60,200 bases of DNA from Paratrimastix pyriformis (lineage: Eukaryota; Preaxostyla; Paratrimastigidae): the NCBI GenBank assembly GCA_027972325.1, contig JAPMOS010000184.1:1-60200 (forward strand), read 5' to 3'. How positions within the stretch are numbered: position 1 is the stretch's first letter; each line of letters starts with the position of its first letter. Position numbers and translations under genes: made by a program. Positions 20,073-33,700 of this stretch are shown here, in pieces. Under the pieces are notes generated by a model. The model was not told where the DNA came from. It did not search any database and was given only the letters and a program-made list of their open reading frames with translations.

Positions 20073-20410
20073 TTACTGCTCGCCGGCGCCGCCCGACTGC
20101 GCCTGCTGGCGCCCGCCTGCGGAGCCGTTGTTGCCGCCACCATTGTCGAAGCGGCGCCGCTGCGGGAAGCTGCGCTGCTGGCGCTGGGCAAAGTCGTTGA
20201 ACCGGTCGCCGCCTCGGCCAAACCCGCCGCCATAGCTGCGCCCGCCGAAGCCGCCGCGGCCACCCGACGAGCGGAAGTCGCGATCCCGGCCCCCGCCCAT
20301 GCGACGCCCGCCAGGCTGGCCGCCGCGTTGCTGCTGCTGCTGGCCGGGCAGGGCGCGCATGCCCTGAGCGAGGCGGATGGCGAAGTCGAGCTGCTGGAGG
20401 TTCTGGCCCG
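20073..20410 (-). CDS. Arg/Gly-rich Gag tail of delta (fossil)
   Basis: The frame reads LDFAIRLAQGMRALPGQQ, then a run of RGG-type repeats (GGRRMGGGRDRDF, GGRGGFGGRSYGGGFGRG) and a glutamine/arginine end (FAQRQQRSFPQRRRF). Such tails act as nucleic-acid-binding nucleocapsid parts. In delta it precedes RT in reading order, unlike the RG frames of gamma and beta, which lie near the other end. It is fused in frame, by insertion, to LINE sequence upstream. Confidence 0.5.
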
Positions 20411-20882
20411 CTGCCTTGCCATCTGGGAGTGCTCCCAGGATCGTTTCAACGTCATGCATGGTAAGGGGGGCCATGATGACCCTCTCCTCCTCCTGAGACC
20501 TTCCCACCGGTGCCTGCTTCATTCCGCCCATCGGCATCACTCTCCTTGCCAGGTCCGCCATGAATTCCCTCCATCCCCTCTTCACCAATTCTGGATCTGT
20601 CACCACCTTATCCACCTTGCCTTCACCGTTCTTGGTGGCATACGCCGTGACGGGCGCCACCCCGTCAGTCATTATGCCCTTATATATCCGTTTGCGTTTT
20701 CCCTCCAACGCCCTGTCCCGCTTCTTGTAGTGCATGCTTCTCATCTTTGCCAATTGGCGCTGCATCTCCCTCCTCCTTTCCGAGTCCCTCTCCTCCACCG
20801 CCCTCCGCCGCAGCTTCCTCATGCGGTGGGGCTCGTAGTCCCGATCCGTATTTGTAACCTCCCGGTACCCAAACACATGCCC
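20411..20882 (-). mobile_element. LINE fragment, linker and start of reverse transcriptase
   Basis: The minus-strand frame reads DRDYEPHRMRKLRRR, MRSMHYKKRDRALEGKRKR, an EGKVDKVVTDPELV segment, WREFMADLARRV and finally APLTMHDVETILGALPDGKAAG. The last piece is the usual entry into a LINE RT domain (a helix ending in lp-x-G-K-A-x-G). The catalytic RT part is missing because delta begins here. Related sequence opens the window at 1-262. The frame is open throughout, so this copy is younger than that one. It joins alpha copy B at 20883. Confidence 0.7.
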
Positions 20883-23800
20883 TGGTGGGATAGCCGAGTA
20901 ATCTCTTCCCCAAACAAACCCAAACCAAGAAAGAGTGAACACTTGCACAGCAAGCACGCAAAACGGCACTGACATCCAAAAATTTTATCAAAAGAATTGA
21001 CATGTCATGTCAGTGCCGGCAGTCGACTCGTCCTTTAAGCATAAGCCCATTCGGACGACGACACGCCAGCCACCGACGCAGAGTACGGTGGGAAGGGAGT
21101 CAGTACCGCGCAACGCAGTAAAAACAATCCAGCTGGGAGTCACAGCTCCCGAAGGTTTCAAAGAAAACGACGAAGAGAGATTCATGATCAACCATGCGAA
21201 CCCCAAACATCTCCTCAAGCGGGTCGCGACCCGCCCCGGGGTGTGCACGTCTAGTCAGGGAAAGAGGAGGCTGGAGAAAACCCCGACGCACCGCTGTAAC
21301 CGGTCAGCAAAAAACAGGTGGGAGAGAAGAAGCCACAAATAAAGGGAGGGGCGAAACCTGCAAAGGCCCCGAAGGTACCGAGTCTTCCCGTACCCGGCAC
21401 CCTCCTTAGGGAGTCCTTCCCTCAACGGGTCGGACTCCCCGCATAAAACAAGAAGATCGGACAAAACAGCGAGAGGACTCGTTGTCCGGCATGAGGCACG
21501 CGTCGAGAAAAACGCAGAGCACGACGGAGCCGCGACAGGCACCTTGCCTCGCAGATCCCAGGAGGGTTCTCCGACCCCGTGCTCGCGGCCTCTTCGTCAC
21601 CAGTCGCCGACCGACGCCGATGAAGAGGTGGAGGCACCCTTGCCGTGTGGGCGTCAAGTTCTGTAAAAGAACAAGCCCCCCACCAAAAAGCCAAATCCCG
21701 AAGGGAGAGAGAGCACAAAAGGTGACGTATCGATCGCCACTTCAGAGTGCTCAACCAATATCCCTCCCGCGAGAGGGAGGTGTGTGGTGGAGTGATCGGG
21801 GGTGGTTCACGGGGACAACGACCACGATGAAATCACATGAGCTGTCGTCAAATCAAAACAGACGGCAGTGAAAGAAAAACCCCACCCCCCCATATGAACG
21901 AGGAGGAGGTATGGTGTCCACCACGACCACGATAAAGCCACATGGCTGTTGCCAACAAAACGGTGGTGAAAGACAACACCCCGCACCACGATGAAGTCCC
22001 TCGAGCTGTTGTCCATTCATAGCAGACCAGGGGGAAGACTCCTACAAGAGCACAACGAGCAGGATGAACCCATAACCCATAAGTTGCAAGCAAAGTACCT
22101 GGGGTGAATAACCACACCTCACTCACCCCACCATGATTACCTAATCACATCTGACGAGGGTGAATGAGGGTGAATGAAGGGGGGACTCCGCGTAAGCCGG
22201 GAAGTATCACACACACGCACCCACACACGAATGAAGGGTGGTGACTTAAGGGCAAACGGCCCCGATAAGGCCCCCCACACTGTTGTCAAAGGGAATCTAA
22301 CAAGCTTGAAACCCAGCCACACATTGCCTCTCCCACGAGGCAGGCCAACTGACTTGTCAATCAGATCGTGTGGATGAAAAGGCAACAGTAACGCCAAGGC
22401 AGCACGTAGTAAGACAGCGCCGTGAAGACAAAATGCCCACCATCATTCACTGTCTGTGGGTACACGTTGACGTCCAGCTGTCGAGAGTTCGCGGGGAAAG
22501 CAGAAACAAACAAACCCAGTGCCCCTCATCAGGCAGGGAGGTGGGTGGGAGACTTGTCTTGGTTTGGGTTTGTTTGGGGAAGAGATTACTCGGCTATCCC
22601 ACCATTCTCCTTCACGAGTTCGGAGAACGAGGGACAGCCTTCGTGGGATAGCCCCAAACAAACCCAAACCAAGAAAGAGTGAACACCATACCAAAGGAAT
22701 AGCTTTCCCCACCTCTTAACTCGACACCAAGCTCCTCTCGGCCGATGAGCCGACTCTACCCATGCCCATCCGGGTGTTGGGAGTGCGCGTGCCGGAGGGG
22801 CAGCACACCAGAAGGAGCATTAAACAGGTGAGACATACCCACTCCACAGTGTCCCCCGCATGTGCCGGGGTCGCCCCGAAAGGTGCCGAGTGCTGCCGTT
22901 GCTTCCGGCAGAGAGGCACAGCCCGCCTGGAAAAGGCATCAGTCGATGCGAATGCAGACATGAACAGCCTCACACCGCCCCGAGCAAAACCCCACGATGA
23001 TGGTGCTGGTGTGGTGGTTCCGATCTGAAGGTGCTGGTGTGATGCCGCTGCTGGTGTGAGAGTGAACGCCAGGAGGCATGTGGGGCACACAGGCCCGCCC
23101 CAGAAGCATCACGCAGCTGTCCTGGTATGCCAGGACGCATTCAAGGGCATGATGAGCACACAGGCCCGCCCTGAAAAACACCACTCCAGTGGTGCTGTGT
23201 GATGGTGTCGGCGTGATGCTGCTGCTGGTGTGAGAATGTACACCAGGGGGCATGTGGGCACACTCAGGCCCGCCCTGAAAAATCACTGCACTGGTGGTAC
23301 TGATGATGCTGTTGGTGTGTGAGAGTGCACACCAGGGCTTATGGGGGGCACACTCAGGTCCGCCCCCAGACGCCTCAAACAGATGTCCTGGTGCCAGGAC
23401 CCATCCAAGGGCATGATGAGCACACAGGCCCGCCCTGAAAAATCACCGCACTGGTGGTACTGATGATGCTGTTGGTGTGTGAGAGTGTACCCCAGGTCCG
23501 CCCCAGACGCATCAAACGGATGTCCTGGTGTACCAGGACCCGATGCGCACACAGGTTTCGCCCCGAGAAAACGTCAAACTGATGGAGCGTGTGGTGGTGA
23601 TGGTGCTGTGATAATGCTACTGGCGTGAGAGTGCATCCAGGGGGCATGCTGGGCGCACTCAGGCCCGCCCCAGACGATGGTCTGCCAGGACAGATCCAAG
23701 GACATGATGAGCACACAAGCCCGCCCCAGAAAAGCACCAACTCTTGGTGCTGCCGTGCAGCAGTGCACCATAGGCCAGCAAGGCCGCCCTCAAGGACACC

Positions 23801-25525
23801 CCACCGGGTAACAGTGTGGGTGCCCGTGAACACGCACTGGCTGATGAGTGCAAAGACACACTCGCGGCACCGCCCTTCATTGTGGCCGCGGAGGCATGAG
23901 TGGGTAAACATACCCCTGTGGATATATACACCCATTGGCATAGGGCATTCGGATATACAACGGATCGCCCTCATGAGAAAGCCAGCGGTGCAAGTCTGCC
24001 AAGGTCCCAGTCTTGGGGTGACGGTCATAGGCAAGCACAGATCCACCCTCAGGTGTGGGTGTGACAGCGCACATGATATCAGACGAGCACCCACTGAGGA
24101 AAGAAGTGAAAACTATTAAGCTTGCTGGCGGTCAGTGAACTATCTCCATTCTCTACACCTAGCAGTGCCGAAGTCCCAAAGTTGTTTCTGACCTGACCGC
24201 CAGCTTTGCTGGTGCCTCGATCCCAGTGTGTGAGACCCGTGGGTGCATAAGTATGAGCGCCTGTTCCTGACGCCGAAGAGCATGTCTTCTCCCGGGGTAT
24301 AGTCTCGCAGTCTGTTGTTGTTTCTGACCCAGTGAGAGTGGTCTGTGTGAGCATCCGTGCCCGGTGTGGGCGCAGACAAGCACATGTTCGCCAAACCAAA
24401 TGCTCTTGGTAATGAGTGTCCGTGTGTGAGGTGTAAACTCTCTACTACGGGCAGCTCCCCAGTGGAGCAGAAATTCGATGGAATAATGCCACCTCGCGGT
24501 CAAGTGCACAGTAGCCCTCAGTCTCGTTTATGAATGGACAGAGTGACCCCAAGCAGGAGTGATCGTGATGGGTCCAAGACAGGGGTGCTCGCCCTCCCGG
24601 GACGGAGCCCCCCCATCATGTCCCTTGGAGCAGGGGATGGGATGAGACGGAGTGATGGGCCGGGACAGGAAGGTGCACATGGGTGCTGCGACTGGTGTGT
24701 CACACAATGAGGAAGGAGAGAGAACATTCCGACGGACTTTCCCTCTGCTGCTGCCAAGGCAGTCGGCCCCCCTGTCGCGCCTGAAAGTTGACGGGGTATT
24801 TCTCGGCCGGTACGGCTGTTTGTGGGGTGCCCGGGGAGACTGGATGGCCAATGTGAGCTCGACCCAAGGTGGTCACCATGTGCAGGGTCGCGAGGTTGTG
24901 ACGCTCCCTCCGTGCGCGATGGTCAAAGGAAGTGAACCCCTTCCGCATGAACGGTACAATGCGGGAAAGTGCATCCCCCGGGACTTGACAACCTGGTAGT
25001 AATTGCCCCAACTGTTAGCTGATGTGAAGCTGAAGAATGCTGCCGGACCGTTGGGGGACTCGGGGGGGGGGGGGGGTGAGGAGCCCCTTGTTCAAGAAAC
25101 CCATGAGGGCATGCTTCCCCGTCCGGCGGGCGAGTGAGTCTGTCCCCGATGGGGCGCCTGCCGGAAAACACCCGAGTGAGATCATTTCGTGCGAGGATGG
25201 TGGCGCAGACGAGTCCCGTGCCTCCGGGTCTCCCACGACGGGGGCTGTGTAGTAGTACTCCGGCTGTTGGGCGATGACCGGTGATACCAATTTTGAGCTC
25301 GCCCCAACTCGATGTGACGAGGGCGGGCGTCCCATGACGCTCATGCTTGCAATCGGCGCGCATGACGCACGAGCACATTGTCAATGAGAGAGTTCAAGCC
25401 GTGTGCCATGTCCAAAAAGGAAGATAACCGCATTCAGCGTAACCTGGTGGGTGCCTGGGGGAAGCTCCCGCCCCGCGACTTGCCACCTGGTAATGAGCCT
25501 GAACTGTCAACGGATGTGGAGCTGA
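20883..25525 (-). mobile_element. DIRS-like alpha, copy B, first part (fossil, older subfamily)
   Basis: It begins TGGTGGGATAGCC at 20883, with the terminal repeat, non-coding distal segment, ICR, tandem array and stem-loop in the same order as copy A. It differs from A at many sites throughout, and from about 24800 to 25525 it shares little with A. It is cut at 25526 by copy C. A likely continuation reappears at 39529-40641. No gene was seen. Divergence marks it as older than A, C and D. Confidence 0.7.
22557..22686. repeat. internal complementary region of alpha copy B
   Basis: It has the same structure as in copy A: the complement of the left end up to 22604, then the complement of the right end from 22605. 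It is conserved although the rest of the copy has diverged. Confidence 0.8.
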
Positions 25526-28500
25526 TTCTCCTTCACGAGTTCGGAGAACGAGGGACAGCCTTCGTGGGATAGCCCCAAACAAACCCAAACCAAGAAAGAG
25601 TGAACACTTGCACAGCAAGCACGCAAAACGGCACTGACATCCAAAAATTTATCAAAAAGAATTTGACATGTCATGTCAGTGCCGGCAGTCGACTTGTCCT
25701 TTTGCGCAATAAGCAAATCGCAACGCATATTTTATTCCCGGGTTTTCGGGTTTCTATGCTTTTTCAAGAATTTTCGAATAGTTACTCGAAAGCTCTGAAG
25801 ACCTTGCATTTTGTTTCGTCGAGTTGGGTTGACTTTTGGAATGATCTAAGAGATGTCGGCCAACGTGCCGCTCCTTTGGCGCTCTGAAAGTGCTGGCCTT
25901 ATTTCAATTGATTTTTCAAGGCCGCCTTGTCACTTTTCAACCCTGCTGCCTTGTAGCCTTGAACGACTGATCTCATTGATCAACTCATCGCGTCTCTCTC
26001 TTCCCACCTCCTCGTGGGTCGCCGCGTTTTACTTTGTGAGGGTTACAGGCCCTTTTGCCGGCCTTTCAACTTTCCCGGACGGACTGGAGAAGAATCACCT
26101 GGAATCTCAGAATCTGGGTCCTCCTTTCCGGGTCTGTGGCGTCACAATAGCACTCGCTTTATATTTTGTTTTTTACAAACCAAAAACGGAAGGAAACAAA
26201 AACTTCCAAACAAAGATCAGAAAAAACCAAAACGGAAAAGCAAAGAAAGATAGTCTTTATTCCGTTTTCGTGACCGTCCTGCGTGCAACTTTGAACTGGC
26301 TGAGCTCGTTGGGCTTGGGCCAATTTGCGCCGCCATCCTCCGCAAAGACTTTCGGTTGGGGTATCACCCCAGTTTTCATCAGAAAAAACCAAAACGGAAA
26401 AGCAAAGAAAGATAGTCTTTATTCCGTTTTCGTGACCGTCCTGCGTGCAACTTTGAACTGGCTGAGCTCGTTGGGCTTGGGCCAATTTGCGCCATCCTCC
26501 GCAAAGACTTTCGGTTGGGGTATCACCCCAGTTTCCTTTGGAATGGCACTGTTCGTTGGTGCCTGGTCACCGTGACATGCGCTGGAATACTCATTGCTTC
26601 GGGACGAAGGATGCCTGCTTGAGGTGTCGGTTCAGTTTCAAAGCAACCTTGATACATACGTTCACTGACAGACCCACCAGACCACCACGTCACGTTTTGA
26701 GCGAATCAGTTTGATACTCTGCTCATTCGGCCCCACGGGGCTCGTTCGACACGCCAGCAACCTCTGTTGTACAGTCTGTTTAATTCCTTTGAAGGAATTT
26801 ATTCACTGGTCGATTTGACTTTGCGGTTGAAAGGGCTGACGAATCAGTTCGATACTCTGTTCGTTCGACCCCACGGTGCTCGTTTGGCACAACAACAAAC
26901 TTTTCATACAGTCTGTTCAATTCCTTTGAAGGAATTTCATCACCAGTGTCATTTGACAGGCGGCTTAGAGGATCTCGGAAATGCTGGTGGTCTCTCTTCT
27001 GGCCATGTCTCAGACTCTGCGGAGCCACTCAGTCTGTCGAAACACCTGGTTGGCAAATATTTCAGGCCAAAATCCTTCATGGGTTTTTCAGGATCGAACA
27101 ATGAGATGAATGGAATGCTGGGTCAACGGTTATCCGGCGAGGGACGCCCGTGCACTCGCTCTGGGCCCACGTCAGTGGATGACCTCCGCTATCAGCGTTT
27201 AGTCCACGTGTGACTCTGAAATTCGCACGATTACTGGTCACGCGCGCAACTCATTTCGCGCTCAAGTTCTTCTCAAGCCGGTCTTCCATCTGGGGTTGAT
27301 TGACCTGGTCGCTCGGGAGGGAGAATATAGCGAACGCTCCGAGTCACTTCTGAACAATCGACCAGTTGTCTTGTGGGTCTGCACTTGGCATCTTCACGTC
27401 GCCCTCTTCATTCCGTGGCCATTCTTTGTGCCAGAGGGCAAACCTCCCACTTCGAACCTCTCACTTCGCCAGAACGCTTGGCTTCGACCATCTTCGCGTG
27501 GCCGTGTTGTCGCGGAGCCCATGTTGTCGCGGGGCAAGGCAGGAGGTCCCATGTCCACCACGCACCGTTCGACCAGGGAGCCGACTCATGGCCCTGATGA
27601 TCTGCGGGCACACAGGCGCGCACGTTCCTGCGGCACAACTCGCAGGATTTTACAACAACGCACACTGCGAGCTTCTCCCTCTTCAACACACACTGGCGGT
27701 TGCAAGAGAGGAGCTTCATCTATTTTGGGCGCGCACCAGGGGAGCAGCCAACTCCCCGGTTTCGGATCGGAGACACGATGACTCGGTCCGGACTCCATGT
27801 CCCACATGGAACCATGGCGGTCGCCACACCACGTTTCAGAGGTCTTATACTCTTTCGGAACCGAGGGAAACACCCCCCGTTGCTCTTTCACACGAAATAC
27901 GTTTAGGAGGGAAGCATCGTGTGCTCGACATGCCTGGGCCACCACCCCGCGCGGGACCGGGTGAGCATGACGTTCCCCTGGGGGGGGGGGGAAGGGCCTG
28001 ATCTAACAGATGTCCCCCAAGAGGAGGAGACGTGTTCTAGGGAACGGGTCTGTCTTTCCTCAAGTCCAGGATCGCGAGCTTCCAGGACACACACATAGGC
28101 CCCACTGTCGAGTTCTCTACTTCGACCATGCACACCAGGGTTGTCCACCCCCTCGTGACGGGGGTCTGCATCTGGCCTGGGGACTGGCTCCCCCCTTTTG
28201 CAAAAATGTGAGCGGTCAGGTACCCGACACACGTGAAGGAGAATGGAACGTGTGACGGAGTGCCTCGTTACAAAGTCTGGCTTCGTGAAAGAGCCCTTCC
28301 CTGACTCTGGGTGCGTAGAGACGAGCGTGAGGTCATCGCAGTTGTCCTCTTCTCCTGGCCCATTGGACCCACAACACCCGACGGGAGTGTCCCTGGTACC
28401 GTTCCTCCCGGGGGACAACATCGCCCGGACAAGAGTCATGCTCACCGCGGACCCCACCAGAAAGGCTCCCATGACCCACGGGCTGCTCAACAACTCCTCA

Positions 28501-30769
28501 GTTGCCCAAGCCCAAGATCGTGAGCGTCCTGAACTCACACGTTGGCTCTTCTGTGGCCAGGGCATCCATGCTGAAAGGGGCGAGTGCCCCACTTCGGCCA
28601 TGCACATCGGGGTCTCGTTGCGGGGTTCTTCGCGCGGATTGGGGACTGCCTGCTCCTTTGCAAAATGTGAGCGTCGGGTCAACGAACGCACGTCCTCGTC
28701 CCCTACACCCGATCGATGAGACTGACACACTGGCGGCCGTTCCCTTTGGGACCCCCAGTGGGGGCACGGGAGGAGCGCCCCAGGGGTCCGGCGCTATACA
28801 AGTGGGGCCCCAAATGAAGGTGGTGCAGCCGCAGCTTCCACCCGGCGAAGGGTGGTGGGACTAGGCGCCAGCGGCCGAGGGCGCTCTACAAATACCCGTT
28901 CAACTCTCAGCCTGGGCACGAGACGTCGGGCAAGCTTGACGGGAGCAGAGAGGAAAGTCTGTCGTCGCATCCTCTCTCCGCCCTCTTGGGTGAAACACCA
29001 CTCGTGATCTCTGCGCACTCTCCCTCCTCCGAGTGCGTGCCCTCAGCACCCACGTACACCTTCCAGTCCCTGCCCATCACTCCGGCTCATCCCATCCCCA
29101 CCTCCGAGGGCCATGATGGGGCGGCTCCGTCCCGGGAGGGCGAGCATCCCTGTCTTGGACCCATCACGATCACTCCTGCTTGGGGTCACTCTGTCCATTC
29201 ACAGGCAAGGCTGAGAACAGTGCACTTGTCCGCCTTGCCCACAGCCGGGTGGCATTATTCCATAGTATTTCTGCTCCCCTACTCGGTGCTCTGCGGTGCT
29301 GTCCTGCCTGGAGTGGGATCACACTTCACACACGGACGCGAACTATACTGAGAGCATTTGGTTGGGCGGGCCTGTGTTCGTCTGCGCCCACACCCTCACA
29401 CAGACCGTACAGGGTCAGAAACAACAACAAACTGTGAGACGTCAGGGACGCGCGCATACTTGTGCACCCACGGGTCCCACGCTCGGGGATCGAGAGGTCC
29501 CAACAAGCTGGCGGCCAGGTCAGAAACAACTTTGGGATCTCGGCACTGCTAGGTCTAGAGATTGGAGAGAATTCACTGACCGCCAGCAAGCCTCATAGTT
29601 GCACGTCGTTCCTCAATGGGTTCTCTTCCGATCCCGTGTGCGCTGTCACACCCGCACCTGAAGTCGTGTTTTTTTTTCCAGGCGGGCCCTCTCTGTGACA
29701 CATCTGGCGCACCAACACCAGTGTTCGGTGTTTTTTCTTTGGGGTAGGCCTGCGCTTGCCCATGACCATCACCCCAACACTGGGACCCTTGTGTGATTTC
29801 AGCGCGTATCTGCTCGTTTACGTGCCCGCACCGCGGGTTTTCTCATGAGGGCGCTCCGTTGGATTTCCGGATGCCCCTCTGCCTCGGTGTGTACGTTGAC
29901 TCACCAACACCGTGACGATGGCATGCATGCACCGCTGGTTTTTTCAGGAGGGCGATCCGTGGTATGTTCGGATGCGGTGCCCGTGGGTACACCAACACCG
30001 GGAAAAATTGGTGCTATGCACTTGAGGGCTTGCACCTGTTCATGCCCCGGTATGTTCATCAGGGGGCGGGCCTGAGTGCGCCCAACATGCCCCCTTGGAT
30101 GCACTCTCACACCGGCAGCATCATCACAGCACCACCACCAGCACACGCACCATCAGTGTGGCGTTGCTCAGGGCGGGCCTGTGTGCTCATCATGCCTTGA
30201 ATGGGTCCTGGCACACCAGGACATCTGTTTGATGCGTCTGGGGCGGGCCGGAGTGTGCCCCACATGTCCCCCGGTGTACACTCTCACACCAACAGTATCA
30301 TCAGCACCACCAGTGTGGTGACTTTTCGGGCGGGCCTGTGTGCTCATCATGCCCTTGAATGCGTCCTGACAGCTGCTTGACTGCTTGAGGCGTCTCAGGG
30401 CGGGCCTGTGTGTGCCCACATGCCCTCTGGTGTGCATTCTCACACCAGCAGCAGCAACACCAACACCATCACCCAGCACCACCAGAGTGGTGTTCTGTCG
30501 GGGCGGGCCTGTGTGCTCATCATGCCCCTGAATGCGCCCTGGCACACCAGGACAGCTGCGTGGCGAGGCGTCTGGGGGCGGGCCTGTGTGCCCATATGCC
30601 TCCTGGTGTTCATTCTCACTCCAGCAGCAGCATCACACCCACACCAGCGCATTCAGGCCAGAATCACCACACCAGCACCATCAGAGTGGGGCTTTGCTGG
30701 GGGCAGTGTGATGCTCGATGTTTCATGCCTGCTCTCGCATCGACTGATGCCTTCTTGTCTGTCGGAAGC
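25526..30769 (+). mobile_element. DIRS-like alpha, copy C, first part (fossil)
   Basis: It is inverted relative to copies A, B and D: it opens with the complement of the right end (TTCTCCTTCACGAG) and proceeds inward. At 30769 it is interrupted by copy D. The sequence that should follow resumes at 37664 without loss or duplication. It is nearly identical to A and D, so it is young. It carries a tandem duplication at 26216-26540. No gene was recognised. Confidence 0.8.
26216..26540. repeat. tandem duplication of about 160 bp in alpha copy C
   Basis: The block from atcagaaaaaaccaaaacgg through gcaaagactttcggttgg occurs twice in succession here and once in copies A and D. The two halves differ by a 3-base step (gccgccatcc against gccatcc). 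Confidence 0.75.
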
Positions 30770-33700
30770 TGGTGGGATAGCCGAGTAATCTCTTCCCCAA
30801 ACAAACCCAAACCAAGAAAGAGTGAACACTTGCACAGCAAGCACGCAAAACGGCACTGACATCCAAAAATTGATCAAAAAGAATTTGACATGTCATGTCA
30901 GTGCCGGCAGTCGACTTGTCCTTTAAGCATAAGCCCATTCGGACGACGACACGCCAGCCACCGACGCAGAGAAAGGTGGGAAGGGAGTCAGTACCGCGCA
31001 ACGCAGTAAAAACAATCCAGTTGGGAGTCACAGCTCCCGAAGGTTTCAATGAAAACGAAGAAGAGATTCATGATCAACCATGCGAACCCCAAACATCTCC
31101 TCAAGCGGGTCGCGACCCGCCCCGGGGGGTGCACGTGTAGTCAGGGAAAGAGGAGGCTGGAGAAAACCCCGACGCACCGCTGTAACCGGTCAGCAAAAAC
31201 AGGTGGGAGAGAAGAAGCCAAACAAAGGAGGGCGAAACCTTCAAAGGCCCCGAGGGCACCGAGTCTTCCGTACTCGGCACCCTCCATAGGGAATCCTTCC
31301 CTCAACGGGTCGGACCCCCGCAAATAAAAACAACGAAGAAGATCGGACAAAACAGCGAGAGGACTCGTTGTCCGACATGCCGCGGGCCAAAGGCACGCGT
31401 CGAGAGAAAACGCAGAGCACGACGGAGCCGCGACAGGCACCTTGCCTCGCAGATCCCAGGAGGGTTCTCGCCCCCGTGCTCGCGGCTTCTTCGTCACCAG
31501 TCGCCGACCGGCGCCGGTGAAGCGGTGGAGGCACCCTTGCCGTGCAGGCGTCGAGTTCTGTATAAAGAACCCAAGCCCCACCAAAACGCAAACCCCGCAG
31601 GGAGAGAGCACGAAAGGTGACGTATCGATCGCCACTTCAGGGTGCTCAACAAATATCCCTCCCGCGAGAGGGGAGGGTGTGCGGTGGGGTGAGCGCGGTG
31701 GTTCACGGGCACAACGCCCACGATGAAATCACATGAGCTGTTGTCAAAACAGAACAGACGACGGTGAATAACAAACCCCGACCCCCGCATTCTGAATGTG
31801 GAGGATGCATGGTGCCCACCACGACCATGGTAAAGCCACACAGTTGTGCCACAACAAAACGAAAACGGGGGTGAAAGATAACACCCCGCACCAGTTCCTC
31901 GAGCTGTTGCCCATTCAGAACAGAAAAGGAGGAAGACAACACCCCACACCGCTGATGGATGTCTTAAGAGTACAACGTACAGGATGACCATAGGCTGTTG
32001 TTCAAGCAAAGTAGCTGGGGTGAATGACCACAACTCCCCACCATGAATGCCCAATCACATCAGACGAGGGTGAATGAGGGTGCATGAAGGGTGGTGTCTC
32101 AAGGTCAAAGGCCCCGACGAGACCCCACACATTGTTGTCAAAGGGAACCAAACAAGGTTGAACAACAGCCACACTCGCCTCCCCACGAGGCAGCCCTCCT
32201 GACTTGTCAATCAGATTGTCGGGCTGAACAGGCAGCAGTACAGCCAAGGGAGCACGTACGAAGATTGCGCTGCGAAGACAAAATGCCCACCATCATTCAT
32301 GACCATGGGGTACACGTTGAGTCGAAGCTTCGCGGGGAAAGCAGCAACAAACAAACCCAGTGCCACTCATCAGGCAGGGAGGTGGGTGGGAGACTTGTCT
32401 TGGTTTGGGTTTGTTTGGGGAAGAGATTACTCGGCTATCCCACCATTCTCCTTCACGAGTTCGGAGAACGAGGGACAGCCTCGTGGGATAGCCCCAAACA
32501 AACCCAAACCAAGAAAGAGTGAACACCATACCAAAGGAATAGCTTTCCCCCCCCTTCCGCACTCTACGTGACCCGGCTAACGGGATGCTCCGCCCAACAC
32601 TCTTGGCCGATGAGCCGGCTCTACGGATACCCATCCTGATGTTGGGAGTGCGCGTGCCGGAGGGCCAGAACGAGCATCAAACAGCTGAGAGGTGGTACAC
32701 ACTCCACAGTGTCCCCCGCGTGTGTCCGGGGTCGCCCCCAAAGGTGCCGAGTGCTGTCACTGCTTCCGACAGACAAGAAGGCATCAGTCGATGCGAGAGC
32801 AGGCATGAAACATCGAGCATCACACTGCCCCAGCAAAGCCCCACTCTGATGGTGCTGGTGTGGTGATTCTGGCCTGAATGCGCTGGTGTGGGTGTGATGC
32901 TGCTGTTGGAGTGAGAATGAACACCAGGAGGCATATGGGCACACAGGCCCGCCCCAGACGCCTCGCCACGCAGCTGTCCTGGTGTGCCAGGGCGCATTCA
33001 GGGGCATGATGAGCACACAGGCCCGCCCGACAGAACACCACTCTGGTGGTGCTGGGTGATGGTGTTGGTGTTGCTGCTGCTGGTGTGAGAATGCACACCA
33101 GAGGGCATGTGGGCACACACAGGCCCGCCCTGAGACGCCTCAAGCAGTCAAGCAGCTGTCAGGACGCATTCAAGGGCATGATGAGCACACAGGCCCGCCC
33201 GAAAAGTCACCACACTGGTGGTGCTGATGATACTGTTGGTGTGAGAGTGTACACCAGGGGACATGTGGGGCACACTCCGGCCCGCCCCCAGACGCATCAA
33301 ACAGATGTCCTGGTGTGCCAGGACCCATTCAAGGCATGATGAGCACACAGGCCCGCCCTGAGCAACGCCACACTGATGGTGCGTGTGCTGGTGGTGGTGC
33401 TGTGATGATGCTGCCGGTGTGAGAGTGCATCCAAGGGGCATGTTGGGCGCACTCAGGCCCGCCCCCTGATGAACATACCGGGGCATGAACAGGTGCAAGC
33501 CCCTCAAGTGCATAGCACCAATTTTTCCCGGTGTTGGTGTACCCACGGGCACCGCATCCGAACATACCACGGATCGCCCTCCTGAAAAAACCAGCGGTGC
33601 ATGCATGCCATCGTCACGGTGTTGGTGAGTCAACGTACACACCGAGGCAGAGGGGCATCCGGAAATCCAACGGAGCGCCCTCATGAGAAAACCCGCGGTG

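Larger units (their letters stand above)
17744..20410 (-). mobile_element. DIRS-like element delta, copy a, internal part (fossil)
   Basis: Minus-strand order is an Arg/Gly-rich frame (20073-20410) and then RT and RNase H (about 17744-19860). The same RT/RNase H is present at 51200-52899 as delta copy b. The recombinase side was lost where gamma's left end meets it at 17743|17744. The upstream side joins a LINE fragment near 20411. The coding part is fairly well preserved but the element is incomplete at both ends, with a small number of breaks. Confidence 0.75.

Noticed and set aside
25060-25080. Poly-G runs here and near 9505, 27980 and 35370 as regulatory signals
   Set aside because: Run length differs between near-identical alpha copies, which is typical of slippage or consensus error.
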